From: Nocardioides aromaticivorans
Lineage (GTDB): Bacteria; Actinomycetota; Actinomycetes; Propionibacteriales; Nocardioidaceae
Direction: 5' to 3'
DNA: 64,000 bases
Assembly (NCBI RefSeq): GCF_013408525.1
Contig: NZ_JACBZM010000001.1
Coordinates: 558,001 to 622,000, forward strand
The notes under the pieces were generated by a model. The model was given only the letters and a program-made list of their open reading frames with translations, was not told where the DNA came from and ran no database searches. The position numbers were made by a program, and so were the translations under genes. Every line of letters begins with the position of its first letter. The stretch's first letter is position 1. Of the stretch, positions 1 to 7,550 are shown piece after piece.

Positions 1-643
1 CGTTGGACAGGAAGGTCAGCGGGAACATGATCATCATGCCGATGCCCTGGACGGCCTGCGCCGAGCGCGCGATCGTGCCCAGCCAGCAGAAGATCCACGA
101 CAGCGACCAGCCGGCGAAGATGGTCAGCGCCCAGCCCGCGAGCACGCCGAGGAAGCCGCCGCCGGGCCGGTAGCCCATCGCCAGGCCGACGACGATGGTG
201 ATCGTCGCGGCCGTGCCGTAGCGGATCAGGTCGGCGAGCATCGGGCCGGCCAGCGGGGCGATCCGCGCGATCGGGAGGGACTTGAACCGGTCGAAGACGC
301 CCTTGTCCATGTCCTCGCGCATCTGCGTGCCCGTCGCCATCGACGCGGTGAGCGCGGTCTGGGCGAGGATGCCCGGGATGATCAGCGGCAGGTAGTCCGC
401 GACCGAGCCGGAGATCGCGCCACCGAAGATGTAGGCGAACATCGCGGTGAACAGGATCGGCTGCAGGGTCACGTCGAAGAACTGCTCCGGGTTGCGGCGC
501 ATCTTCTTGGTGGCCCGCCACGCCATCGCGAGCGTCTGGTGGACGGTGTCGCGCAGCGAGGGACGGGCGGGGAGCTCGCGGTGGGGGCTCGCGGCGGCCG
601 GCACGGCTGCGCCGGTGGTGGTGTCGGGGAGCAGGGTGGTCAT
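1..643 (-). CDS. ABC-2 type exporter permease, DrrB family (3' end outside window)
   Basis: This is the membrane subunit of a two-component ABC exporter of the daunorubicin-resistance (DrrAB) type, which would pair with the ATPase encoded just upstream. The reading frame starts at an ATG at 641-643 (MTTLLPDTTTG), one base after the ATPase stop, and stays open to the window edge, so at least 214 residues are visible and the C-terminus is cut off. After a polar N-terminus of about 50 residues come hydrophobic stretches containing FTAMFAYIFGGAI and an MxxGxQMREDMxxGxFDRFKSLPI-type motif, which is typical of ABC2 membrane proteins. The exported substrate cannot be told from sequence; lipids or drugs are usual for the family. 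Confidence 0.85.
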   Translation of the reverse strand, partial: MTTLLPDTTTGAAVPAAASPHRELPARPSLRDTVHQTLAMAWRATKKMRRNPEQFFDVTLQPILFTAMFAYIFGGAISGSVADYLPLIIPGILAQTALTASMATGTQMREDMDKGVFDRFKSLPIARIAPLAGPMLADLIRYGTAATITIVVGLAMGYRPGGGFLGVLAGWALTIFAGWSLSWIFCWLGTIARSAQAVQGIGMMIMFPLTFLSN

Positions 644-644
644 G

Positions 645-1613
645 TCAGGCCACCTCCTTGTCGGTGTCGTCCTCGGCGTGGTGTCCGGTGAGGGTCAGGA
701 AGACCTCGTCGAGGGTGGGCTGGCGCACGGCCGCGGTGGTGATGTCGACCTCGCCCTGGCGCAGCGCGATGAGGACGTCGGCGGTCTGGTTGGCGTCGCC
801 GAGCGCGATGTTGAGGCCGCCCGCCTCGGGCGTGAGCACCGGCGCCTCGCCGAGCACCCGCTCGACGATCGCTGCCGCGCGGGCGGTCTGCTCGCGGTCG
901 ACCACGCGCAGGTGCAGGGTGGAGCTACCGACGCTCGACTTGAGCTGGTCCGGCGTACCCTCGGCGACCTTGCGGCCGCGGTCGATGACGGCGATCCGGT
1001 CGGCCAGCTGGTCGGCCTCGTCGAGGTACTGCGTCGTGAGCAGGATCGTCGAGCCCTGCGCGACCAGCTCACGGATCGTGTCCCACATCTGGCCGCGGGT
1101 GCGCGGGTCGAGGCCGGTGGTCGGCTCGTCGAGGAAGATCAGCGGCGGGCGGGCGATGAGCGACGCCGCGAGGTCGAGCCGGCGACGCATGCCGCCGGAG
1201 AAGTTCTGGATCTGGCGGTCCGCCGCCTCCTCCAGGCCGAAGCGGCCGAGCAGGTCGGCGGCGGTACGCCGCGCCTGCGCAGTCGACTGCCCGAGCAGGC
1301 GGGCGAACAGGATGAGGTTCTCCGCGCCGGTGAGGTTCTCGTCGACCGACGCGTACTGGCCGGTGACCCCGACCAGCTGACGGATCCGGTGCGGCTCGCG
1401 TCGTACGTCGACGCCGAAGATCTCGGCCTCGCCGCCGTCGATGGGCAGCAGCGTGGCGAGCATCTTCAGGGTCGTGGTCTTGCCCGCGCCGTTGGGGCCG
1501 AGGACGCCGAAGATCTCGCCCGGCCGGACCTCGAGGTCGATGCCGTCGACGGCGTGGAAGGCCCCGAACCTCTTCACGAGGCCGGTGGCGTGCACTGCGT
1601 TGGTGGCAGTCAT
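645..1613 (-). CDS. ABC exporter ATP-binding protein, DrrA family
   Basis: This 322-residue ATPase would energise the DrrB-like permease that follows one base downstream. It has a Walker A motif (GPNGAGKTT), a signature loop of the FSGGMRRR type and a Walker B (LIFLDEPTTGLDPR). Past the nucleotide-binding domain is a C-terminal extension of about 80 residues, normal for DrrA proteins. The frame is open 23 codons further upstream (to 1682), but the ATG at 1613 is preceded by AAGGAG at a good distance and gives the conserved N-terminus MTATNAVHATGLVKRFG, so I chose it. The family is antibiotic or lipid export; the substrate is unknown. Confidence 0.9.
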   Translation of the reverse strand: MTATNAVHATGLVKRFGAFHAVDGIDLEVRPGEIFGVLGPNGAGKTTTLKMLATLLPIDGGEAEIFGVDVRREPHRIRQLVGVTGQYASVDENLTGAENLILFARLLGQSTAQARRTAADLLGRFGLEEAADRQIQNFSGGMRRRLDLAASLIARPPLIFLDEPTTGLDPRTRGQMWDTIRELVAQGSTILLTTQYLDEADQLADRIAVIDRGRKVAEGTPDQLKSSVGSSTLHLRVVDREQTARAAAIVERVLGEAPVLTPEAGGLNIALGDANQTADVLIALRQGEVDITTAAVRQPTLDEVFLTLTGHHAEDDTDKEVA

Positions 1614-1732
1614 GGGAGTGCTCCTTGTCTGACCGGGGATCGACCCGGTCGATGGGAGGAGCATCCGGCGCCGCGGTTTCACCGCGGCATCACGCCGGTT
1701 TCACGGCGGCCGTGGGCGCCGGGAGACGCGAA

Positions 1733-1759
1733 CGGCCGCCCCGGTGTCCGGGGCGGCCG
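1733..1759 (-). terminator. Intrinsic-type terminator after ilvE
   Basis: Perfect 12-bp arms (cggccgccccgg and its complement) close a 3-base loop (tgt), 14 bases after the ilvE stop. There is no T-run, as is common in high-GC actinobacteria. It separates ilvE from the DrrA gene on the same strand. Confidence 0.7.
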
Positions 1760-1772
1760 CGCGAGAGCAGTC

Positions 1773-2858
1773 CTAGACGATCTTGCGCATCCAGCCGAAG
1801 GTGTCCTCGTTGCGACCGAGCTGGACGCCGACGAGCGCCTCACGGATCCGCATGGTGAGGTCCTGGCTGGCCGGGGCGGCGGTCTCGCCGCCGGCGTACT
1901 TGAGCGAGCCGACGGGGGTGACGACGGCGGCGGTGCCGCAGGCGAAGATCTCGGTGATCCGGCCGCTGGCGACGCCCTCGCGCCACTCGTCGATGCTGAA
2001 CTTCCGCTCGGTGACCTGGTGGCCCATCTTGCCGGCGAGCTCGATGATCGAGGCGCGGGTGATGCCCTCGAGGATGGTGCCCGTCTCCGGCGTGACGATC
2101 GAGCCGTCGTCGAAGACGAAGTACATGTTCATGCCGCCGAGCTCCTCGACGTACTTCCCCTCCTGCGCGTCGAGGAAGACGACCTGGTCGCAGCCGTGGG
2201 CGTAGGCCTCCTGCTGGGCGACGAGGGACGAGGCGTAGTTGCCGCCGGTCTTGGCCGCGCCCATGCCACCACGGCCGGCGCGGGTGTACTCCTCGGTCAG
2301 CCACAGCGTGACCGGCTTGATGCCGCCCTTGAAGTAGGCCCCGGCCGGGCTGGCGATCACCATGAAGGTGACGTGCTGGGCCGGGCGCACGCCGAGGAAC
2401 TTCTCGGAGGCGAACATGAAGGGCCGGATGTAGAGGCTCTTCTCGCCGCCGTCGGCGTTGCCGGGCACCCAGCGGGCGTCGACCTTGACCAGCTCCTCGA
2501 CGGCCTGGACGAAGTCGGGCACCTCGAGGACGGGCAGCGCGAGGCGGTGGCTGGAGCGCTTCATCCGCTCGGCGTTGGCCTCGGGCCGGAACAGCCACAG
2601 CGAGTCGTCCGCGTGGCGGTAGGCCTTCATCCCCTCGAAGGTCTCCTGCGCGTAGTGCAGGACGGCCGCCGCGGGGTCCAGGGTGATCGGTCCGTACGGC
2701 GTGATGCGCGCGTCGTACCAGCCCTTCTCCTGCGTCCACTCGACGGTGAACATGTGGTCGGAGAAGTACGTGCCGAAGCCGGGGTTGGCCAGGATCTCTG
2801 CCAGCCGGGCGTCGTCGGTGGGGTTCGCAGAGAGCGTGGTGGTGATCTGCATGGTCAT
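1773..2858 (-). CDS. ilvE: Branched-chain amino acid aminotransferase IlvE
   Basis: The enzyme interconverts valine, leucine and isoleucine with their 2-oxo acids using PLP and glutamate, the last step of branched-chain amino acid synthesis. The protein has 361 residues, normal for the class IV aminotransferase branch found in actinobacteria. Recognisable stretches are FEGMKAYRH, YIRPFMFA, GGNYASSL (near the PLP lysine in AAKTGGNY) and GTAAVVTPVG. A GAGG lies nine bases before the ATG at 2858. A second ATG at 2852 (MQITTT) follows a TAACCT -10-like hexamer and could serve a leaderless transcript. It lies downstream of leuB on the same strand, separated by a hairpin and a MITE-like element, so it probably has its own promoter. 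Confidence 0.95.
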   Translation of the reverse strand: MTMQITTTLSANPTDDARLAEILANPGFGTYFSDHMFTVEWTQEKGWYDARITPYGPITLDPAAAVLHYAQETFEGMKAYRHADDSLWLFRPEANAERMKRSSHRLALPVLEVPDFVQAVEELVKVDARWVPGNADGGEKSLYIRPFMFASEKFLGVRPAQHVTFMVIASPAGAYFKGGIKPVTLWLTEEYTRAGRGGMGAAKTGGNYASSLVAQQEAYAHGCDQVVFLDAQEGKYVEELGGMNMYFVFDDGSIVTPETGTILEGITRASIIELAGKMGHQVTERKFSIDEWREGVASGRITEIFACGTAAVVTPVGSLKYAGGETAAPASQDLTMRIREALVGVQLGRNEDTFGWMRKIV

Positions 2859-2907
2859 CAGGTTAGTCCTCGTTAACGCGGGAGTGGAATGGGCCGTCTG
2901 CCCGCGT

Positions 2908-2924
2908 GCAGGGGACTCCCCTGC
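2908..2924 (-). terminator. Short hairpin between leuB and ilvE
   Basis: A 7-bp stem (gcagggg / cccctgc) with a 3-base loop. It sits between the MITE-like element and the ilvE start and may be what remains of a leuB terminator. No T-run is seen. Confidence 0.35.
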
Positions 2925-2932
2925 GACGGGCC

Positions 2933-3096
2933 TAGGCCGTGTCTCCCGATCGGCGGTGGATGGACACGCCGTCCAGCGCGTGCGATGGCAAGGCGCCGGT
3001 GCGCGGGCAGACCGGGCGTCTTTCGAGCATCGGCAACGCCGCCAGCGTGCGTGATGGGCGGCGTGGCCGCCGCCGAGGGTCGGGAGACACGGCCTA
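2933..3096. mobile_element. MITE-like element with 15-bp inverted repeats flanked by TA
   Basis: Perfect inverted repeats ggccgtgtctcccga (2935-2949) and its complement (3080-3094) bound about 160 bp with no credible gene. Both outer ends are flanked by TA, which is the target duplication made by IS630/Tc1-mariner type transposases. The right TA lies inside the TAG stop codon of leuB (3094-3096), so the element would have inserted exactly at the end of leuB without changing the protein. No transposase is encoded, so this would be a non-autonomous element. A long hairpin with a transcriptional role is the alternative. Confidence 0.5.
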
Positions 3097-4188
3097 GCCA
3101 GCTACTCGGGCGGCGATCGCGTCGCCGACCTCGGGCGTACGACGCTGCTTCGCGGGGTCGCGCGACTCGAGGTCGGCGAGCACCGCGGCCTCGATCGACG
3201 CTGCGGCCTCGGGGTGGCCGAGGTGGTCGAGGAGCAGCGCGCCGGACAGGATCGCGGCGGTGGGGTCGGCGATGAGCTGGCCGGCGATGTCGGGCGCCGA
3301 GCCGTGGACTGGCTCGAACATCGACGGGGCCGTGCGGTCCGGGTTGACGTTGCCCGAGGCCGCCAGGCCGATGCCGCCGGTGATCGCGGCGGCGAGGTCG
3401 GTGACGATGTCGCCGAACAGGTTGTCGGTGACGATGACGTCGAAGCGCTGCGGGTCGGTGGTCAGGTAGATCATGACCGCGTCGATGTGGCTGTAGTCGG
3501 TGGTGACGTCGGGGAACTCCTTCGCCACCTCCTCGAACAGCCGCCACCAGACCGAGCCGGCGTTGACGAGCACGTTGGTCTTGTGGACCAGCGTCAGCTT
3601 CTTGCGCGGGCGCTTCTGGGCGCGGGCGAAGGCGTCGCGGATGACGCGCTCGACGCCGAAGGCGGTGTTGACGGAGACCTCGGTGGCGACCTCGGCCGGC
3701 GTACCGACGCGCAGCGCGCCGCCGTTGCCGGTGTAAGGGCCCTCGGTGCCCTCACGGACGACGACGAAGTCGATGTCGCCCTTGCCGAGCACGGCGTCGG
3801 ACAGCGGCGCGACCGAGCCCGGGAACAGGCGCGACGGACGCAGGTTGACGTAGTGGTCGAGCTCGAAGCGCAGCTTCAGCAGCAGTCCCCGCTCGAGGAT
3901 GCCCGGCGGCAGGTTCGGGTCGTTCGGCTTGCCGCCGACGGCACCGAGCAGGATCGCGTCCTGGCCGCGGATCTCCTCCAGCACGCTGTCCGGGAGCACC
4001 TCGCCGGTCGCGAGGTAGCGCTCGGCGCCCAGGTCGTACTGCGTCTTCGCGAACTTCAGCTCGGCGGGCGCAGCGACCTCGAGGACCTTGAGCGCCTCCG
4101 CGGTGACCTCGGGACCGATGCCGTCTCCGGGGATGACGGCGAGGTCGACCTGTCCGGTCGCGGGCGTGAAGGGGGTGCTGTCGGTCAT
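3094..4188 (-). CDS. leuB: 3-isopropylmalate dehydrogenase LeuB
   Basis: The enzyme oxidatively decarboxylates 3-isopropylmalate to 2-oxoisocaproate using NAD, the third step of leucine synthesis. Family signs are the N-terminal [24 protein letters not shown], the HKTNVL stretch and the [10 protein letters not shown] metal-site region. The open frame runs 13 codons further upstream, but the ATG at 4188 (MTDSTPFTP) gives a normal 364-residue length. It starts 10 bases after the stop of a 53-residue gene, so the two are probably co-transcribed. The transcript appears to begin at a branched-chain-residue leader peptide (4613-4657) with competing hairpins. The TAG stop coincides with the edge of a MITE-like element. 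Confidence 0.95.
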   Translation of the reverse strand: MTDSTPFTPATGQVDLAVIPGDGIGPEVTAEALKVLEVAAPAELKFAKTQYDLGAERYLATGEVLPDSVLEEIRGQDAILLGAVGGKPNDPNLPPGILERGLLLKLRFELDHYVNLRPSRLFPGSVAPLSDAVLGKGDIDFVVVREGTEGPYTGNGGALRVGTPAEVATEVSVNTAFGVERVIRDAFARAQKRPRKKLTLVHKTNVLVNAGSVWWRLFEEVAKEFPDVTTDYSHIDAVMIYLTTDPQRFDVIVTDNLFGDIVTDLAAAITGGIGLAASGNVNPDRTAPSMFEPVHGSAPDIAGQLIADPTAAILSGALLLDHLGHPEAAASIEAAVLADLESRDPAKQRRTPEVGDAIAARVAG

Positions 4189-4198
4189 GGTGAAGACG

Positions 4199-4360
4199 TT
4201 AGTTGTCGTCCGGGAACGCGTCGTCACCGTCTCGCAGGGCAGTCCCGTACGCCGGGGTCTCGAGGGCGTCGACGTGGAACGGGTGCTCCGGGTCGTGCTT
4301 CGCCGGGCCCCACTCCTGCGAGTCGCGGTACTGGGTCGTGGGGCGGGTGGTGGTGAACAT
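4199..4360 (-). CDS. Conserved-looking 53-residue protein upstream of leuB, unknown function
   Basis: A frame too short for ordinary gene calling starts at ATG 4358-4360 ([17 protein letters not shown]) and ends with TAA ten bases before leuB. Nearly every third codon position is G or C, as in true genes of this genome, and a GGAG lies at a suitable distance upstream. The product is small, acidic at its C-terminus ([11 protein letters not shown]), hydrophilic and without a signal peptide. Its position between the attenuator and leuB suggests it is translated with leuB. I do not recognise a function; a small binding partner or a translational coupling device are possibilities only. Confidence 0.7.
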   Translation of the reverse strand: MFTTTRPTTQYRDSQEWGPAKHDPEHPFHVDALETPAYGTALRDGDDAFPDDN

Positions 4361-4561
4361 CGTGGTCTCCGTGAGGGCTGGTGCTGCTGGGCTGATGGTG
4401 GGGATCAGTCCTGGCCTCTCCCACCGCGGCGGGTGGGCGTCAGCTCGTGGATCTCACGGGAGCTCGACTGCGACGGGGGTACGGATCACGCGTTGCCGGC
4501 CGGTGGGCCCGCCGCGGTGCAGTCTGCGGAGAATGCCAGGACTTCAGTTGGATCTGAGAAG

Positions 4562-4628
4562 CCCCGGCGCGAATCGGGGAACGCCGCAATCACCGCGGCG
4601 AGGTGGCCTCTCTCAGGCCTCGCCGCGG
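4562..4628 (-). promoter_or_regulatory. Candidate attenuator hairpins of the leuB transcript
   Basis: Read on the minus strand, the end of the leader peptide gene (4618-4628) pairs perfectly over 11 bp with 4593-4603. The second arm can instead pair over 6 bp (gcggcg/cgccgc) with 4582-4587, and a third small hairpin (ccccg...cgggg, 4562-4579) follows. Mutually exclusive pairings directly downstream of a leader rich in Leu, Val and Ile codons are the hallmark of ribosome-mediated attenuation. No clear T-run is visible, so control might act on translation or through a GC-only terminator. Confidence 0.55.
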
Positions 4629-4657
4629 CGCACGATTACGAGAAGAGCGCTCCGCAT
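4613..4657 (-). CDS. Leader peptide with Leu-Leu-Val-Ile-Val run (leuB attenuator)
   Basis: A 14-codon frame encodes MRSALLVIVRRGEA and stops at TGA 4613-4615. Five consecutive codons specify Leu, Leu, Val, Ile, Val, exactly the residues made by the pathway that leuB serves. Its 3' part forms one arm of an 11-bp hairpin, so ribosome stalling at the branched-chain codons would change the RNA fold. There is no Shine-Dalgarno sequence, but a TAGAGT hexamer 9 bases upstream could be the -10 box of a leaderless or nearly leaderless transcript. Leader peptides of this kind are known for ilv and leu genes in other actinobacteria. Confidence 0.65.
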   Translation of the reverse strand: MRSALLVIVRRGEA

Positions 4658-4666
4658 GATGGGTGC

Positions 4667-4672
4667 ACTCTA
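4667..4672 (-). promoter_or_regulatory. Putative -10 box for the leuB leader transcript
   Basis: TAGAGT on the minus strand fits the actinobacterial TANNNT -10 pattern and lies 9 bases before the leader peptide ATG. No convincing -35 box is seen. Confidence 0.35.
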
Positions 4673-4730
4673 GACCGATGCCGGACGCGATGTCGCGGAA
4701 GCGTCCACGATGCGGGCGCGTCGGGGGGTG

Positions 4731-4798
4731 CATGAATCCCCGGTCGACCGGGGATTCATGCGCTTGTCAGGCGTTGCAACACCTGACAAGCGCATGAA
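4731..4798. repeat. Double-palindrome element, copy 1
   Basis: A perfect 30-bp palindrome (4731-4760, starting catgaatccccgg) is followed by a hairpin with 17-bp perfect arms (4755-4771 and 4782-4798) and a 10-base loop containing the self-complementary gttgcaac. The two structures share the bases attcatg, so they exclude each other in a single-stranded form. A second copy lies at 32081-32147. Short frames read through it on either strand look alike only because of the palindrome. Confidence 0.8.
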
Positions 4799-4916
4799 CC
4801 GCCCCCTCGCCGTGACCGGTGGTGCTGGTGGGACTCCGTACGCCGCAGCGGCAGCCGGTACGACCACGATCCGAGACCGCCGTCCCGGGCCTTGAACGCC
4901 GGGTGAAACTCGTTGC

Positions 4917-5486
4917 ATGAGCGCGCCCCCCGACCTGCCCGACGTGGTGACCCGCGCTTTCGACGTGTCCCGGCGCGCCGGCTACGTGTCCTTCTGCCGC
5001 AACGAGACCGGCCGACTGCTGGCCGCGCTCGCCGCGACCCGTGAGGGGACGATGGCCGAGTTCGGCACCGGCTGCGGCGTCGGCACCGCCTGGCTGCGCT
5101 CGGGGGTCCGCAACGACAAGGCCCGCATCCTCACCGCGGAGCTCGAGCCGCGTCTCGCCGCGGCGGCGAGCGAGATCTTCGTCGACGACCCGCTGGTCGA
5201 CGTACTCGAGGCGGACTGGTCGACCCTCATGGACAAGGGACCGTTCTCGCTGCTGTTCCTCGACTCCGGCGACCCGACCGCGGTGCGGGTCGACAAGATC
5301 GCCGACCTCGTGGAGCCCGGCGGGATCGTCGTCCTCGACGACTTCGTCCCGTGCGAGATGTGGCCGCCGATCACCGGCGGCCGCGTGGACACGCTGCGCG
5401 AGGAGTGGCTCACCGACGAGCGCTTCACGACCGTCGAGGTGATGGTGGCGCCGGACGCGTCGGCGCTGATCGCGACGCGGCGCTAG
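4917..5486 (+). CDS. Class I SAM-dependent methyltransferase, O-methyltransferase-like
   Basis: A 189-residue protein with the SAM-binding glycine-rich motif AEFGTGCGVGTAWL around residues 46-60, an acidic residue after the next strand (TAELEP), and SLLFLDSGDP and PGGIVVLDDF at the positions expected for motifs II-IV. This fits small O-methyltransferases of the catechol or caffeoyl type, although the substrate is unknown. It starts at ATG 4917, divergent from the leuB transcript. Its TAG stop lies inside the 6-bp target duplication of the adjacent insertion sequence, so the insertion only just spared the coding region. Confidence 0.8.
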   Translation: MSAPPDLPDVVTRAFDVSRRAGYVSFCRNETGRLLAALAATREGTMAEFGTGCGVGTAWLRSGVRNDKARILTAELEPRLAAAASEIFVDDPLVDVLEADWSTLMDKGPFSLLFLDSGDPTAVRVDKIADLVEPGGIVVLDDFVPCEMWPPITGGRVDTLREEWLTDERFTTVEVMVAPDASALIATRR

Positions 5487-5532
5487 CTGTACCCGGCCAG
5501 GACGTTGGTAGCGGCGAGCCTGGTTGAACAAA

Positions 5533-5591
5533 CGAGAACCTCCGAATGGGATGTGGCTTGTCTAAGGCCCACTTCCACCCGGAGGTTCTCG
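5533..5591 (+). promoter_or_regulatory. Hairpin that can hide the transposase ribosome binding site
   Basis: The arms cgagaacctccg (5533-5544) and its exact complement (5580-5591) bracket a 35-base loop. The right arm contains the GGAGG Shine-Dalgarno sequence and the first base of the GTG start codon. Transcripts entering from outside the element would fold this arm away, as known for other insertion sequences that avoid activation by read-through. Confidence 0.6.
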
Positions 5592-6556
5592 TGTCCCACG
5601 GTAGTGCCCGGCTGACCGTTCATGGTCGTCGGCTGATCGTTGCCCGCCACCAGGCTGGCTGGCCTCAGGCCCACATCGCCGCGGCGATGGGCGTGTCCCG
5701 CAAATGTGTGAAGACCTGGATCGACAGGTTCGCTGCTGAAGGCGAAGTAGGGCTCATGACCCGGTCGTCGCGCCCGCACTCGATGCCCACCAAGACCCGC
5801 GACGAGGTCGAGCAGAAGGTCCTGGCTGCGCGTGCCGAGCGTCGTGACGGCCCCGACGTTCTCGGACCGAAGGTCGGCGTGCCCGCGCGCACGGTGTCGC
5901 GGATTCTGCGCCGCCACCATGTGCCGTACCTGCGCGAGCTAGATCCGATCACCGGTGAGGTGATCCGGTCCTCGAAGCAGACTGGCGTTCGCTACGAGCG
6001 CGAACGACCAGGCGAGCTGGTGCACATGGACGTCAAGAAGCTCGGCAAGATCCCCGCCGGCGGTGGGTGGAAGGCCCACGGCCGAGGGGCCGGATCGATC
6101 ATGCGTGATCGCAGCACCAAGGTCGGATACGACTACGTGCACTCGCTCGTCGACGACCACTCCAGGCTGGCCTACAGCGAGATCCTGCCGGATGAGAAGG
6201 GCCCCGCCTGTGCAGAGTTCCTCGAGCGAGCCATCGCCTACTTCGCCGCGCACGGCATCGCCCGGATCGAGCGACTGATGACGGACAACGCCTGGGCCTA
6301 CCGATGGTCGCTACGAACGGTGTGCGCCGATCACGGCATCACACAGAAGTTCATCAAGCCGCACTGCCCGTGGCAGAACGGCAAGGTAGAGCGCCTGAAC
6401 CGCACCCTGACTACCGAGTGGGCCTACCGCCAGGTCTTCACCAGCAACGACGAACGCCAGGCCGCCCTTGCGCCCTGGATCGAGCACTACAACACTGAAC
6501 GCCGCCACAGCGCACTCGGAGGCAAGCCGCCAGTCAGCCGGCTGCTACCAACCTGA
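5591..6556 (+). CDS. IS481-family transposase (DDE recombinase)
   Basis: The enzyme would cut and join the ends of the insertion sequence. An N-terminal helix-turn-helix (ARHQAGWPQAHIAAAMGVSRK) is followed by an integrase core of the rve type. Likely catalytic acids are the Asp in LVHMDVKKLG, the Asp in LMTDNAWAY and the Glu in NGKVERLNRT. The frame is open from 5546, but the GTG at 5591 with GGAGG five bases upstream gives MSHGSARLTVHGRRL and a normal length of 321 residues. No frameshift or early stop is seen, so it may be active. Confidence 0.93.
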   Translation: MSHGSARLTVHGRRLIVARHQAGWPQAHIAAAMGVSRKCVKTWIDRFAAEGEVGLMTRSSRPHSMPTKTRDEVEQKVLAARAERRDGPDVLGPKVGVPARTVSRILRRHHVPYLRELDPITGEVIRSSKQTGVRYERERPGELVHMDVKKLGKIPAGGGWKAHGRGAGSIMRDRSTKVGYDYVHSLVDDHSRLAYSEILPDEKGPACAEFLERAIAYFAAHGIARIERLMTDNAWAYRWSLRTVCADHGITQKFIKPHCPWQNGKVERLNRTLTTEWAYRQVFTSNDERQAALAPWIEHYNTERRHSALGGKPPVSRLLPT

Positions 6557-6591
6557 TGGCCGGGTACAGCTAGCGCCTCCCGCGAGGCGGA

Positions 6592-7485
6592 TCAGCCCTC
6601 CCCCGCCGCCTTCCGCTGGTCGTTGGCCACGTTCCGCGCGCTCGTCGACCGCCCCAGTGCCCGGACCTCGGCGTCCATCCGCGGCAGCAGGTCGGGTACG
6701 AACCGCAGGATCGGCAGGTTGCCGACGGCGGAGTTGATGACATTGCGGTTGAGGCCGGCGCCCCGGACCCAGCCCGGGCAGTAGACGTGCCGCGAGCGCT
6801 TCTCCACCCCCTTCACGAACGCCTTCACGCACGCGTCCACGTCCGTCGTCTTGTTGAGCGGCGGCGGGAGCTTGGTGAGCATCTCCTGGAAGGTCGACAG
6901 GTCCTTCTTCGCGTCCTGCACCAGCGGGGTGTCGATCCACGACATGTGCGCGCACCCGACCGCGATGCCGAGGTGGGACACCTCGAGACGCAGCGCGTTG
7001 GCGAAGTGCTCGACCCCCGCCTTGCTGGCGTTGTACGCCGCCAGCCCCGGGGCGGCCGCGAAGGCGGCCAGTGAGGAGACCACCAGCAGGTAGCCCTTCG
7101 TCTTCTCCAGCTCCGGGATCGCGGCCCGCGCGGTGTTGAAGACGCCGGTGATGTTGATGTCGAGGGTGCGCTGGAAGGCCGCGGGGTCGATCGCCATCAC
7201 CGAGCCGTAGCTGGCGATGCCGGCGTTGGCGAGGACCACGTCGAGGCGGCCGAAGCGCTCGACGGCGCTCGCGACCGCGCCCTCCATCGCCGCCAGGTCG
7301 GTGACGTCGGCGACGATCCCCGTGCAGGCGTCGTCACCGATCGCGGCGACGGCCTCCTCCAACGCGGGGCTGTCGAGGTCGGTGAGGACCAGCCTCGCGC
7401 CCTGTGCCGCCAGCGCCTTCGCGGTCTCGAGCCCGATGCCGCGGGCGCCGCCGGTGATGAGGATGACCTGGTCCTTGATCGCCAT
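6592..7485 (-). CDS. Short-chain dehydrogenase/reductase (SDR)
   Basis: A 297-residue NAD(P)-dependent oxidoreductase. It has the TGGARGIG nucleotide-binding motif at residues 11-18, the structural NAG at about 89-91, and the catalytic Ser-Tyr-Lys set (VVSSLAAF then YNASK). The C-terminal third is longer than in minimal SDRs and contains KRSRHVYCPGWVRG, seen in a subgroup of actinobacterial SDRs annotated only generally. The substrate is unknown. It converges on the IS481 element and the methyltransferase gene. Confidence 0.88.
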   Translation of the reverse strand: MAIKDQVILITGGARGIGLETAKALAAQGARLVLTDLDSPALEEAVAAIGDDACTGIVADVTDLAAMEGAVASAVERFGRLDVVLANAGIASYGSVMAIDPAAFQRTLDINITGVFNTARAAIPELEKTKGYLLVVSSLAAFAAAPGLAAYNASKAGVEHFANALRLEVSHLGIAVGCAHMSWIDTPLVQDAKKDLSTFQEMLTKLPPPLNKTTDVDACVKAFVKGVEKRSRHVYCPGWVRGAGLNRNVINSAVGNLPILRFVPDLLPRMDAEVRALGRSTSARNVANDQRKAAGEG

Positions 7486-7550
7486 GGCGGCGATGGTTCC
7501 ACAGCCCGCTGGCCGTGGTCTTGGTGCGCCGGACCAAAGATGAGCCAGGA

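Larger units (their letters stand above)
5488..6568 (+). mobile_element. Complete IS481-family insertion sequence (1081 bp)
   Basis: The ends are imperfect inverted repeats: both begin TGTACCCGGCCA, then after four differing bases share GTTGGTAGC. A 6-bp direct repeat, gctagc, flanks the element at 5482-5487 and 6569-6574, the expected target duplication. One transposase gene fills the element. The copy looks intact and recent: the frame is complete and the duplication perfect. It landed between two convergent genes, touching the stop codon of the methyltransferase gene. Confidence 0.92.

Noticed and set aside
447..2876. An 809-codon open frame on the plus strand over the DrrA and ilvE genes
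   Set aside because: It is the antisense shadow of two clear minus-strand genes; such long shadows are usual when third positions are almost all G or C, and its protein is low-complexity Arg/Gly/Val-rich.
4670..4918. Similar small proteins containing MRLSGVATPDK on both strands (also 31688-32284)
   Set aside because: They read through the double-palindrome repeat; the similarity comes from the palindrome and not from conserved protein coding.
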